A stretch of DNA of 64,000 nucleotides from Gammaproteobacteria bacterium UBA5078 (GTDB taxonomy: Bacteria > Pseudomonadota > Gammaproteobacteria > Pseudomonadales > Pseudohongiellaceae): contig DIAM01000015.1 in assembly GCA_002416505.1 (NCBI GenBank), forward strand, positions 51,783-115,782. The letters are read 5' to 3'. Below are positions 56,884 through 64,000 of this stretch, in pieces. The notes under the pieces were generated by a model. The model saw only the letters and a list, made by a program, of their open reading frames with translations, searched no databases and was not told where the DNA came from. Each line of letters begins with the position of its first letter. The first letter of the stretch is position 1. Made by a program: the position numbers and the translations under genes.

Positions 56884-58821
56884 TTGAATGATATGGCAAA
56901 AAATTTACTTCTTTGGATGGTAATAGCGGCAGTCCTGCTGACGGTGTTTAATAACATCAATCAGGAGACTAGCAGCGTCTCTGTCACCTATTCGGACTTC
57001 GTCAAAGAGGTACGAGCAGGTCAGGTGCGCACGGTTACCATTTCGGGGATCTCCGTCTCTGGTCGCCGCATGGACAATACGCAGTTCGCGACGACAATCC
57101 CGATGATCGGCGACGACCAATTGCTAAATGATCTATTTAACAATGGGGTAGAGGTAATCGCGACAGAGCCCGAGCGGCAGAGCATATGGTCGCAGTTACT
57201 CGTGGCGAGTTTCCCGATCCTCATCATTATCGGCCTATTCTTCTTCTTTATGCGCCAGATGCAAGGCGGTGGCGGTGCCGGCGGTAAAGGCGGTCCGATG
57301 TCCTTCGGCAAGAGTAAGGCAAAATTATTGGGCGAGGACCAGATCAAGGTCACTTTCGCCGATGTTGCCGGTGTCGATGAAGCCAAGGAAGACGTCAAAG
57401 AGCTAGTGGACTTCCTGCGCGAGCCGGACAAATTCCAGCGCCTAGGCGGTCGAATTCCGCGCGGCATCTTGATGGTTGGCCAGCCCGGTACCGGTAAGAC
57501 ACTGCTGGCCAAGGCCATTGCCGGCGAAGCGAAAGTGCCATTCTTCTCAATCTCAGGCTCAGACTTCGTGGAGATGTTCGTAGGCGTGGGCGCCTCGCGT
57601 GTTCGCGATATGTTCGAGCAGGCTAAGAAGCAGTCGCCTTGCATCATCTTCATCGATGAGATCGATGCCGTGGGCCGTCACCGTGGTGCCGGCATGGGCG
57701 GCGGACACGACGAGCGCGAGCAGACGCTGAACCAGTTACTAGTAGAGATGGACGGCTTCGAGGCTAACGACGGCATCATCGTCATTGCGGCAACTAACCG
57801 TCCCGACGTACTCGACCCAGCCTTGCTGCGTCCAGGTCGTTTCGATCGTCAAGTGGTGGTGGGGCTGCCCGATATCCGCGGTCGTGAACAGATTCTTAAG
57901 GTCCATATGCGTAAGGTGCCGATCGATGAGCGCGTCAATGCCTCAGTGATCGCACGCGGTACGCCTGGCTTCTCCGGTGCGGATCTCGCCAACTTGGTTA
58001 ACGAGGCGGCGCTGTTTGCCGCTCGCGGCGGCCGTAAGCTGGTGACCATGGAGGAGTTCGAGAAGGCCAAAGACAAGATCATGATGGGCGCAGAGCGCAA
58101 GTCGATGGTGATGTCAGACAAAGAGAAGCTCAATACTGCCTATCACGAGTCTGGTCACGCCATTGTGGGTCGCCTAGTCCCAGATCACGATCCCGTCTAT
58201 AAGGTCAGCATCATTCCACGTGGCCGCGCTCTGGGTGTGACCATGTTCCTGCCCGAGGAGGATCGCTACAGCCTCAGCAAGCAGGGTATTCTGAGCCAGA
58301 TTTGCAGCCTCTATGGCGGTCGTATTGCCGAGGAAATGACCCTTGGCACAGAGGGCGTGACCACTGGTGCCTCTAACGACATTCAGCGTGCCACCGATAT
58401 GGCGCGTAATATGGTGACCAAGTGGGGCTTGTCCGAAAAGCTGGGTCCTCTGACCTATGCCGAGGAAGATGGCGAAGTGTTCCTAGGGCGCTCTACCTCC
58501 TCTAACTCGAAGGCGCATTCGGGCGAGACTGCGAGAATCATCGACGAGGAGATTAAGCGCATCATCGACGAGTGCTATTCACGGGCCAAGGCCTTGCTCG
58601 AAGAGAATCGCAGCAAATTGGAGCTCATGAAGGATGCGCTAATCGAGTACGAGACGATCGATGCTGACCAGATCGGCGACATCATGGCGGGTAAGAAGCC
58701 GCGTGCCCCGGCCGATTGGCATAACGATGATTCGGGTTCTGGCAATGTAAAGCGCAGTGCAAAGGCCCCGGAAGATAAATCTAGTGATAGCCCGATCGGT
58801 GGTCCGGCCAGCGAGCTCTAA
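56884..58821 (+). CDS. ftsH: ATP-dependent zinc metalloprotease FtsH
   Basis: FtsH is a membrane AAA+ protease that degrades damaged membrane proteins and regulators such as LpxC or sigma-32. The ~645-residue protein has two N-terminal membrane helices flanking a periplasmic part, a Gly-rich linker, Walker A VGQPGTGKTLLAKAIAGEA (~residue 198), the pore FVEMFVGVGASRVRDMFE, Walker B IIFIDEIDAVG, SRH-like GRFDRQVVVGLPD, and the zinc site HESGH (~residue 421). Start is TTG at 56884 with GGGGGA upstream; ATG 56893 or 56869 are alternatives. It is followed by folP and glmM. Confidence 0.97.
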   Translation: MNDMAKNLLLWMVIAAVLLTVFNNINQETSSVSVTYSDFVKEVRAGQVRTVTISGISVSGRRMDNTQFATTIPMIGDDQLLNDLFNNGVEVIATEPERQSIWSQLLVASFPILIIIGLFFFFMRQMQGGGGAGGKGGPMSFGKSKAKLLGEDQIKVTFADVAGVDEAKEDVKELVDFLREPDKFQRLGGRIPRGILMVGQPGTGKTLLAKAIAGEAKVPFFSISGSDFVEMFVGVGASRVRDMFEQAKKQSPCIIFIDEIDAVGRHRGAGMGGGHDEREQTLNQLLVEMDGFEANDGIIVIAATNRPDVLDPALLRPGRFDRQVVVGLPDIRGREQILKVHMRKVPIDERVNASVIARGTPGFSGADLANLVNEAALFAARGGRKLVTMEEFEKAKDKIMMGAERKSMVMSDKEKLNTAYHESGHAIVGRLVPDHDPVYKVSIIPRGRALGVTMFLPEEDRYSLSKQGILSQICSLYGGRIAEEMTLGTEGVTTGASNDIQRATDMARNMVTKWGLSEKLGPLTYAEEDGEVFLGRSTSSNSKAHSGETARIIDEEIKRIIDECYSRAKALLEENRSKLELMKDALIEYETIDADQIGDIMAGKKPRAPADWHNDDSGSGNVKRSAKAPEDKSSDSPIGGPASEL

Positions 58822-58864
58822 GCGCGATACTGCCAATTCTTAGGCAGTTTTTTGGGGACCTGAT

Positions 58865-59746
58865 GTGAGCGACTCCACTATCAAGGTCGGTGATCGCATC
58901 ATCGACCTTAGCGTTCCCGCAGTGATGGGAATACTCAATGTAACGCCAGACTCATTTTCCGATGGTGGTCAATTCCACGCGGGCAGTGAGCCTGGCGTTT
59001 TTCGTATAGCGCTGGACAAGACTCTCGCCCATGCCCAGGCGATGCTCGCCTGCGGGGCTAGCATTATCGATGTCGGGGGCGAATCGACTCGGCCCGGTGC
59101 CCAGGCGATAAGCGAACAGGAAGAGGCTGACCGCGTGCTCCCGGTGGTGCAGGCCATCGCCGAGAGGCTCGATGTCGCGATATCGGTCGATACCAGCACC
59201 CCTAGCGTCATGAGTGCGGCCATCGGCTTAGGTGCGGGGCTCGTTAACGACGTCCGCGCCCTCGGCCGCGAGGGTGCATTGGCGGTGTTGGCCCAGCAAG
59301 AGGCGGCAATCTGCCTGATGCATATGCGCGGCCAGCCAGAGACCATGCAGGAGGGGGTCATTTACTCCGACGTCGTGGAAGAGGTCATCGCCTTCCTGAG
59401 CGCGCGCATCGACGCCTGTGTGCAGGGGGGTATCGCCCGGGAGCGCTTGATTCTCGATCCGGGCTTTGGCTTTGGTAAAACGGCAGCGCATAATTACCAA
59501 TTGCTGCGCGAGTTGAATAGGTTTCAATCACTCGGCCTGCCCATACTCGTCGGCGTATCACGCAAGTCGATGCTCGGGGCAGCCACTGGCCGCGACGTCG
59601 ATTCGCGACTAGCCGCCGGCATAGCCGCGGCAATGTTTGCCTTGCAGCAGGGTGCCGCAATCATCCGCACCCACGATGTCGGGCCAACCATCGATGCGAT
59701 AAATATACACCGCGCGATTGCGGGTACACAGACCACAAAGGATTGA
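58865..59746 (+). CDS. folP: Dihydropteroate synthase
   Basis: FolP joins the pterin and p-aminobenzoate in folate synthesis and is the sulfonamide target. The 293-residue TIM-barrel protein has VMGILNVTPDSFSDGGQF, ASIIDVGGESTRPGAQAISE, VDTSTPSVMSAAIGLG, LMHMRGQPETMQ and DPGFGFGKTAAHNYQLL, with GVSRKSML. GTG start at 58865 with GGGGA upstream. It overlaps neither neighbour and lies between ftsH and glmM. Confidence 0.97.
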   Translation: MSDSTIKVGDRIIDLSVPAVMGILNVTPDSFSDGGQFHAGSEPGVFRIALDKTLAHAQAMLACGASIIDVGGESTRPGAQAISEQEEADRVLPVVQAIAERLDVAISVDTSTPSVMSAAIGLGAGLVNDVRALGREGALAVLAQQEAAICLMHMRGQPETMQEGVIYSDVVEEVIAFLSARIDACVQGGIARERLILDPGFGFGKTAAHNYQLLRELNRFQSLGLPILVGVSRKSMLGAATGRDVDSRLAAGIAAAMFALQQGAAIIRTHDVGPTIDAINIHRAIAGTQTTKD

Positions 59747-59752
59747 GTGCTA

Positions 59753-61108
59753 ATGAATAAGAAAAAACAAAAGCAGTATTTCGGCACCGACGGCATTCGC
59801 GGCAGGGTTGGCACTTATCCCATAACCCCAGACTTCATGTTGAAGCTAGGTTGGGCTGCGGGCAAGGTCTTCGCGCGCAACGCCAAGGGCCGTAGCAAGA
59901 TTCTCATAGGCAAAGATACCCGTATCTCTGGCTATATGTTTGAGGCGGCCCTCGAGGCGGGGTTGACCTCCGCCGGGGTCGATATCAACCTTTTAGGCCC
60001 TATGCCTACGCCCGCGGTGGCCTATCTGACCCGTACCTTCCGAGCCCAGGCTGGAATCGTCATCAGCGCCTCCCATAACGCCTTTGAGGATAACGGCATC
60101 AAGTTCTTCGCGCACGATGGCACTAAATTGCCCGACGAGATCGAGTTTGAGATCGAGGAGTATCTGGGCAAAGACATCACCACGGTGGACTCCCAACTCA
60201 TCGGCAAGGCCTCGCGGATCAGTGATGCGAGTGGCCGCTATATCGAGTACTGCAAGAGCACGATTCCCTCCGGCATTAAGCTGAACAGCTTGAAGATCGT
60301 GGTGGATTGCGCGCACGGCTCTACCTATAACATCGCCAGCAATGTGCTGCGCGAGCTCGGGGCAACGGTGAAGACCATTGGCGCCTCGCCAAATGGACTC
60401 AATATCAATGCCGATTACGGCTCTACCAGTCCGGAGAATTTAGCCAAAGAGGTGCTCGCCGAGGGTGCGGACATCGGGATCGCCTTCGACGGTGACGGCG
60501 ATCGCGTCATCATGGTGGATCACCTAGGTAATGTGGTCGACGGCGACGAGATAATCTATGTTATTGCTCGGGATCGCCGTCGTCGCAATGTCGAGTTCGG
60601 CGGCGTCGCCGGTACTCTGATGAGCAATTTAGGCTTGCAGCTAGGCTTAGAGGCGCTCGATATTCCCTTCGCGCGCGCCAATGTGGGCGACCGCTATGTG
60701 ATGTCGGAACTGCAATCCCGCGACTGGCAATTAGGCGGCGAATCGTCTGGCCACATCATTTGTCTAGACGTGGCGAGCACGGGGGACGGCGTAGTGGCCG
60801 CCCTGCAGATCCTGTTTGCTATGGTTAGCTGTGAGACGAGTCTGTACGAACTGCGCACCAAGATGAGCAAATTCCCGCAGACGATGATCAATGTGCGCTT
60901 GGCGCAGAAGTGCGACCCGTCGGCTAACCCTAAGGTGCAAGAGGCCGTGCGCGCGGTCGAGTCTGCATTAGGTAAGAGGGGGCGGGTCCTGTTGCGGCCC
61001 TCGGGTACGGAGCCGGTTGTACGGGTCATGGTCGAGGGCGAGGATGCCGCGCTCGTCGAGCGTCTCGCACAAGAACTCGCCGCTAGCGTCGAGCAGGCGA
61101 TAGCCTAA
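59753..61108 (+). CDS. glmM: Phosphoglucosamine mutase
   Basis: GlmM converts glucosamine-6-phosphate to glucosamine-1-phosphate for peptidoglycan and LPS. The 451-residue protein has YFGTDGIRGRVG, the phosphoserine loop GIVISASHNAFEDNGIKFF, metal-binding AFDGDGDRVIMVD, GGEQSSGH-type LGGESSGHIICLD and the phosphate-binding RPSGTEPVVRVMVEG. ATG at 59753 is used; a GTG at 59747 overlaps the end of folP. Confidence 0.98.
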   Translation: MNKKKQKQYFGTDGIRGRVGTYPITPDFMLKLGWAAGKVFARNAKGRSKILIGKDTRISGYMFEAALEAGLTSAGVDINLLGPMPTPAVAYLTRTFRAQAGIVISASHNAFEDNGIKFFAHDGTKLPDEIEFEIEEYLGKDITTVDSQLIGKASRISDASGRYIEYCKSTIPSGIKLNSLKIVVDCAHGSTYNIASNVLRELGATVKTIGASPNGLNINADYGSTSPENLAKEVLAEGADIGIAFDGDGDRVIMVDHLGNVVDGDEIIYVIARDRRRRNVEFGGVAGTLMSNLGLQLGLEALDIPFARANVGDRYVMSELQSRDWQLGGESSGHIICLDVASTGDGVVAALQILFAMVSCETSLYELRTKMSKFPQTMINVRLAQKCDPSANPKVQEAVRAVESALGKRGRVLLRPSGTEPVVRVMVEGEDAALVERLAQELAASVEQAIA

Positions 61109-61212
61109 GGCAAGAACACGCGTGCTGGGAGTTGCAAGCACAGGGCAACTTGGTTATATTGGCGCCCCGTTTTCCCGATGTCAGACACCATCCTCTGCAT
61201 AAGGTGATGTGA

Positions 61213-61968
61213 ATGCGCAGAAGCTTAGTCGCTGCAAACTGGAAAATGAATGGCTCCAGAGATTTTATAACGGAACTGCTCGGCGCGATGTTGAAGCGCT
61301 TGGATGTAGTCGCAACGCAAACCGATATTCTCGTTTGTCCGCCGGCGCCGTATTATGATCTGTGTGCCGGAATATTGAAGAGAAGCCCCGTTCAGCTTGG
61401 CGCTCAGAACGCCCACGAGGCACAGTCCGGGGCGTTTACCGGTGAGGTAGCCGCTAGTATGCTGACCGATTTCGATGTCGCCATGGTCATTCTGGGGCAT
61501 TCGGAGCGACGCGGTGACGGCGAGACCGACGAGCAAGTAGCGCACAAGTGTGCGGCAGTGCTCGCACAAGGCATGTTGCCAATAGTGTGTGTAGGGGAGA
61601 CTCTACAAGAGCGCGAGGCCGGCCAGGCAGAGAGTGTTGTACAAAGACAGCTCGGAGCGGTTCTGGATCATTGCGGAATCGAGGCCCTGTCGGCGGCCGT
61701 GATCGCATACGAACCGGTCTGGGCGATAGGGACGGGCGAGACAGCGACGCCTGAGCAGGCGCAGCAAATGCACGCGTTTATCCGCGCCTTTGTCGCGCAA
61801 CGCAGTGAATCTAGCGCTGCTGCGATGAGAATTTTATATGGCGGCAGCGTCAATGCCCAGAATGCCGCACAGCTGTTCGCGCAAGAAGACATAGATGGTG
61901 GGCTGGTTGGCGGAGCGTCGCTAAAGCCAGACGAATTCATAACGATTTGTGAGAGTGTGAGTAAATAA
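61213..61968 (+). CDS. tpiA: Triosephosphate isomerase
   Basis: TpiA interconverts dihydroxyacetone phosphate and glyceraldehyde-3-phosphate. The 251-residue TIM barrel has ANWKMNGSRDF with the catalytic Lys, VILGHSERRGDGET with the catalytic His, AYEPVWAIGTGETATPEQAQ with the catalytic Glu, and phosphate-binding YGGSVNAQNA and GGLVGGASL. AAGGTGA precedes the ATG. It shares one base with secG. Confidence 0.98.
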   Translation: MRRSLVAANWKMNGSRDFITELLGAMLKRLDVVATQTDILVCPPAPYYDLCAGILKRSPVQLGAQNAHEAQSGAFTGEVAASMLTDFDVAMVILGHSERRGDGETDEQVAHKCAAVLAQGMLPIVCVGETLQEREAGQAESVVQRQLGAVLDHCGIEALSAAVIAYEPVWAIGTGETATPEQAQQMHAFIRAFVAQRSESSAAAMRILYGGSVNAQNAAQLFAQEDIDGGLVGGASLKPDEFITICESVSK

Positions 61969-62372
61969 TGGAAAGCATAATTGTCATAGTGCATGTAATC
62001 GTCGCTATTGCCATTGTCGGGCTGGTGTTATTGCAGCAGGGCAAGGGCGCAGACGCAGGGGCAGCATTCGGCAGTGGCTCCTCCAATACCGTATTCGGCA
62101 GTGCCGGCTCGGGTAACTTCCTGACGCGCTCGACCTCTATCGCGGCGACCATATTCTTTATCACCAGCCTCTCTCTCGCGATCTTCGCTCGCCAGAATAC
62201 GGGACTAGGTGCGGTAGAAGGCATGCCGATCGTGAATCCGACGCTGCTAGAACAGACAGCCGCGCCAGTGACAGACATTCCTCAGGTAGAGGCAAGTCAG
62301 GCGCCAGCAAGCGATGCATCTGACCTCCCCGTGATAGCGGACGAAGTACCGGTTGCGCCTGCTACAAACTAA
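61968..62372 (+). CDS. secG: Preprotein translocase subunit SecG
   Basis: SecG is a small component of the SecYEG channel. The 134-residue protein has two membrane helices (SIIVIVHVIVAIAIVGLVLL near the start and AATIFFITSLSLAIFA near residue 60) with the signature LLQQGKGADAGAAFGSGSSN and TVFGSAGSGNFLTRST between them. The C-terminal ~55 residues are an Ala/Pro/Val-rich extension, longer than in E. coli. Followed by the tRNA-Leu. Confidence 0.95.
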   Translation: MESIIVIVHVIVAIAIVGLVLLQQGKGADAGAAFGSGSSNTVFGSAGSGNFLTRSTSIAATIFFITSLSLAIFARQNTGLGAVEGMPIVNPTLLEQTAAPVTDIPQVEASQAPASDASDLPVIADEVPVAPATN

Positions 62373-62417
62373 GGATAGTGAAGGAAGTTCCTCGGTAGAA
62401 AGAAGTAAGCATTAAAC

Positions 62418-62504
62418 GCCGAAGTGGTGGAATTGGTAGACACGCTATCTTGAGGGGGTAGTGACCTTATGGTCGTGGGGGTTCAAGTCCCCCCTTCGGC
62501 ACCA
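62418..62504 (+). tRNA. tRNA-Leu (anticodon GAG)
   Basis: The 87-nt tRNA has acceptor stem GCCGAAG/CTTCGGC, a D arm with TGGTAGAC, an anticodon stem CTATC-TTGAGGG-GGTAG with anticodon GAG, a long class II variable arm (TGACCTTATGGTCG), the TPsiC arm GGGGGTTCAAGTCCCCC, and an encoded CCA. The secG-tRNA-Leu-tRNA-fMet-rimP order is conserved in gammaproteobacteria. Confidence 0.97.
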
Positions 62505-62607
62505 TCTTGTTAGATCGATTGGCAGTCTGGACGCAACTCTGCCACCTTGGAAAGACGTCATTCCTTGACCTCCTTTTTCGGTGACATTACCATCGTCCGA
62601 CTATTGT

Positions 62608-62684
<77 letters not shown>

Positions 62685-62738
62685 GCTTCCCAGTAAAGGA
62701 TTTAGATCCTATACTGTTACAGGTTCTGGATATATCAA

Positions 62739-62760
62739 CCTCGTCATTACGGGGTTTTTT
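62739..62760 (+). terminator. Intrinsic terminator after tRNA-fMet
   Basis: CCTCG (62739-62743) pairs with CGGGG (62750-62754, one G-T) around TCATTA, followed by six T. It lies 54 bases after the tRNA and would end the tRNA transcript. Confidence 0.7.
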
Positions 62761-62804
62761 GTTATCTGGGACTTACAAAACTGTCATGAAAATGACTTTT
62801 TACT

Positions 62805-62832
62805 GGGGCTATTAGGCCCTTTTTTGTTTTTC
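62805..62832 (+). terminator. Possible attenuator/terminator in the rimP leader
   Basis: GGGC (62806-62809) pairs with GCCC (62816-62819), extended by a G-T pair, with a 6-nt loop and a T-rich tail (T6-G-T). The stem is short. Its position, 11 bases before the rimP start, suggests an attenuator or a transcription-start-linked hairpin rather than a full stop. Confidence 0.45.
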
Positions 62833-62843
62833 TGGGGGTAACC

Positions 62844-63299
62844 TTGGCTACATTAGAACGCAAACTGGTAGAGATGCTCAATGCACCAGTTGAAGCATTA
62901 GGCCACGAGCTTTGGGGTTTGGAATATATTCAAGCAGGTAAGCACTCTATCTTGCGTCTATATATAGACAACGAAAAAGGCATTTTTATTGAGGACTGTG
63001 CAGAGACCAGTCGTCAAGTTAGTGCTGTTATGGATGTTGAAGACCCAATCTCAACTGAATACACACTCGAAGTTTCTTCACCTGGTGTAGATAGACCACT
63101 GTTCACAGCTGAGCAGTATCAACTCTACGTCGGTGAGACTGTAAAAGTACAAGTAACGATGCCTGTTGCAGGTAGTCGTAATTTAAAAGGAACCGTTATT
63201 GGCGTAGAGGGGCAAATGCTTACTCTGTCGGTAGACGGCAACGAACTGATAATTGCCTTGGATAATATCCGCAAAGGCAATTTAATCGCTAAGTTTTGA
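62844..63299 (+). CDS. rimP: Ribosome maturation factor RimP
   Basis: RimP helps mature the 30S subunit. The 151-residue protein has LNAPVEALGHELWGLEYIQA, LRLYIDNEKGIFIEDCAETS, the central YTLEVSSPGVDRPLFTAEQY and a C-terminal SH3-like domain with LKGTVIGVEGQMLTLSVDGN. TTG at 62844 matches the family start (MATLERKLVEML). It lies in the conserved rimP-nusA order. Its codons are noticeably A/T-ending compared with the genes before it. Confidence 0.95.
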   Translation: MATLERKLVEMLNAPVEALGHELWGLEYIQAGKHSILRLYIDNEKGIFIEDCAETSRQVSAVMDVEDPISTEYTLEVSSPGVDRPLFTAEQYQLYVGETVKVQVTMPVAGSRNLKGTVIGVEGQMLTLSVDGNELIIALDNIRKGNLIAKF

Positions 63300-63326
63300 T
63301 GAATTCAAGGTGAACGAGGCAAGAGA

Positions 63327-64000
63327 ATGAATAAAGAGATCCTGCTAGTCGCTGAGGCGGTTTCAAATGAGAAAGGTGTACCTCGCGAAAAGATTTTTGA
63401 AGCGTTGGAAATTGCACTAGCCACAGAAACCAAGAAAAAATATGAAGGTGACATTGAAGTACGTGTTGCTATTGATCGCAAAACTGGTGGTTACGAAACA
63501 TTCCGTCGTTGGGGGGTTGTTGAGGACACTGGCGAGCCGTTAGAGAACCCGTTCCGCGAAATTACGCTCGAAGCAGCTGTATACGATGATCCTGAGATTG
63601 AGCTTGGTGGCTTTATCGAAGATGAAATCGATTCAGTGGCATTTGACCGTATTACCACGCAAACTGCGAAACAAGTCATCGTACAGAAAGTACGTGAAGC
63701 TGAACGCGCACAGATTGTTGACCAATTTCGTGATCGCGAAGGTGAGCTAATCGTTGGTGTGGTTAAGAAAAGTAACCGTGAAAGCGTGGTCGTTGATTTG
63801 GGTAGTAATGCTGATGGCGTACTGTTCAAAGAAGACCTCATCTCACGTGAGTCTTTCCGCCCAGGTGACCGTGTTAGAGCATTGCTTTACTCGGTACGTC
63901 CAGAAGCGCGTGGCGCTCAGTTGTTCTTGACTCGTACTAAGTCAGAGATGCTGATTGAGCTTTTCCGTGTTGAAGTACCAGAAATTGGTGAAGAAATGCT
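63327..64000 (+). CDS. nusA: Transcription termination/antitermination protein NusA (cut by window edge)
   Basis: NusA binds RNA polymerase and modulates pausing, termination and antitermination. The visible 224 residues start MNKEILLVAEAVSNEKGVPR and contain the N-terminal domain (EALEIALATETKKKYEGDIE, VRVAIDRKTGGYETFRRWGV) and the S1 domain (REGELIVGVVKKSNRESVVV, DLGSNADGVLFKEDLISRES). The KH domains lie past the right edge. Hand counts give 15 of the first 40 codons ending in G/C, against 25 of 40 in typA and 24 of 40 in carB. Confidence 0.97.
   Translation, partial: MNKEILLVAEAVSNEKGVPREKIFEALEIALATETKKKYEGDIEVRVAIDRKTGGYETFRRWGVVEDTGEPLENPFREITLEAAVYDDPEIELGGFIEDEIDSVAFDRITTQTAKQVIVQKVREAERAQIVDQFRDREGELIVGVVKKSNRESVVVDLGSNADGVLFKEDLISRESFRPGDRVRALLYSVRPEARGAQLFLTRTKSEMLIELFRVEVPEIGEEM

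Overview
The window is bacterial, and its gene content and order are those of a gammaproteobacterium. Several runs match gammaproteobacterial synteny closely: hslV-hslU-DUF971-ubiE-ubiJ / ubiB-hisI-hisE-tatABC, mrcA / pilMNOPQ-aroK-aroB-damX-hemE, and dapB-carA-carB-greA / yhbY / ftsH-folP-glmM-tpiA-secG-tRNA-Leu-tRNA-fMet-rimP-nusA. A marine, Pseudomonadales/Cellvibrionales-like lineage fits (type IV pili, ECF sigma factor with a DUF3379 partner, RND efflux, ubiquinone genes). The species cannot be named from the sequence alone.

Layout. 1-2616: an RND efflux operon on the minus strand, with the pump gene cut by the left edge. 3025-4944: typA and its terminator. 5040-11315: accessory minus-strand genes (VIT-type transporter, DUF2130 coiled-coil protein, quinone-oxidoreductase-like MDR enzyme, msrA, acetyltransferase, a small membrane protein, a P-loop kinase-like pseudogene with two nonsense codons, DUF3010). 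Several of these end at copies of a short repeat. 11527-14773: a cluster of integron attC sites without a visible integrase (a CALIN). Its cassettes carry a GFA/CENP-V-like protein, two unknown proteins, an inverted BrnT/BrnA toxin-antitoxin pair and a DUF7000-like protein; an IS3-family remnant sits in one attC site. 14809-30462: housekeeping genes for peptidase and D-aminoacyl-tRNA deacylase, Tat export, histidine, ubiquinone, HslUV protease and PriA. A bufferin-type copper-RiPP operon (bufABC) is inserted between ubiJ and ubiB. 30644-46086: rpmE, PBP1A, type IV pilus assembly, shikimate genes, a DamX-like protein, hemE, folK, a small outer-membrane barrel protein and comF. 46225-49419: an acyl-CoA dehydrogenase and an ECF sigma/DUF3379 pair. 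50147-64000: dapB, carAB behind an attenuator-like leader, greA, yhbY, ftsH, folP, glmM, tpiA, secG, two tRNAs, rimP and the start of nusA.

The most interesting points are the integrase-less attC array with its IS3 scar, the bufABC operon whose precursor has a duplicated Cys/Lys-Leu-Gly-Gly module, the repeat that lies at three gene 3' ends, and an abrupt change of codon usage after the initiator tRNA. In rimP-nusA the codons become A/T-ending, which suggests either gene replacement or a chimeric assembly join at the tRNA.

All calls come from reading the sequence and recalling protein families; no database search was run. Start codons were chosen by ribosome-binding site, family length and overlap with neighbours, and alternatives are noted.
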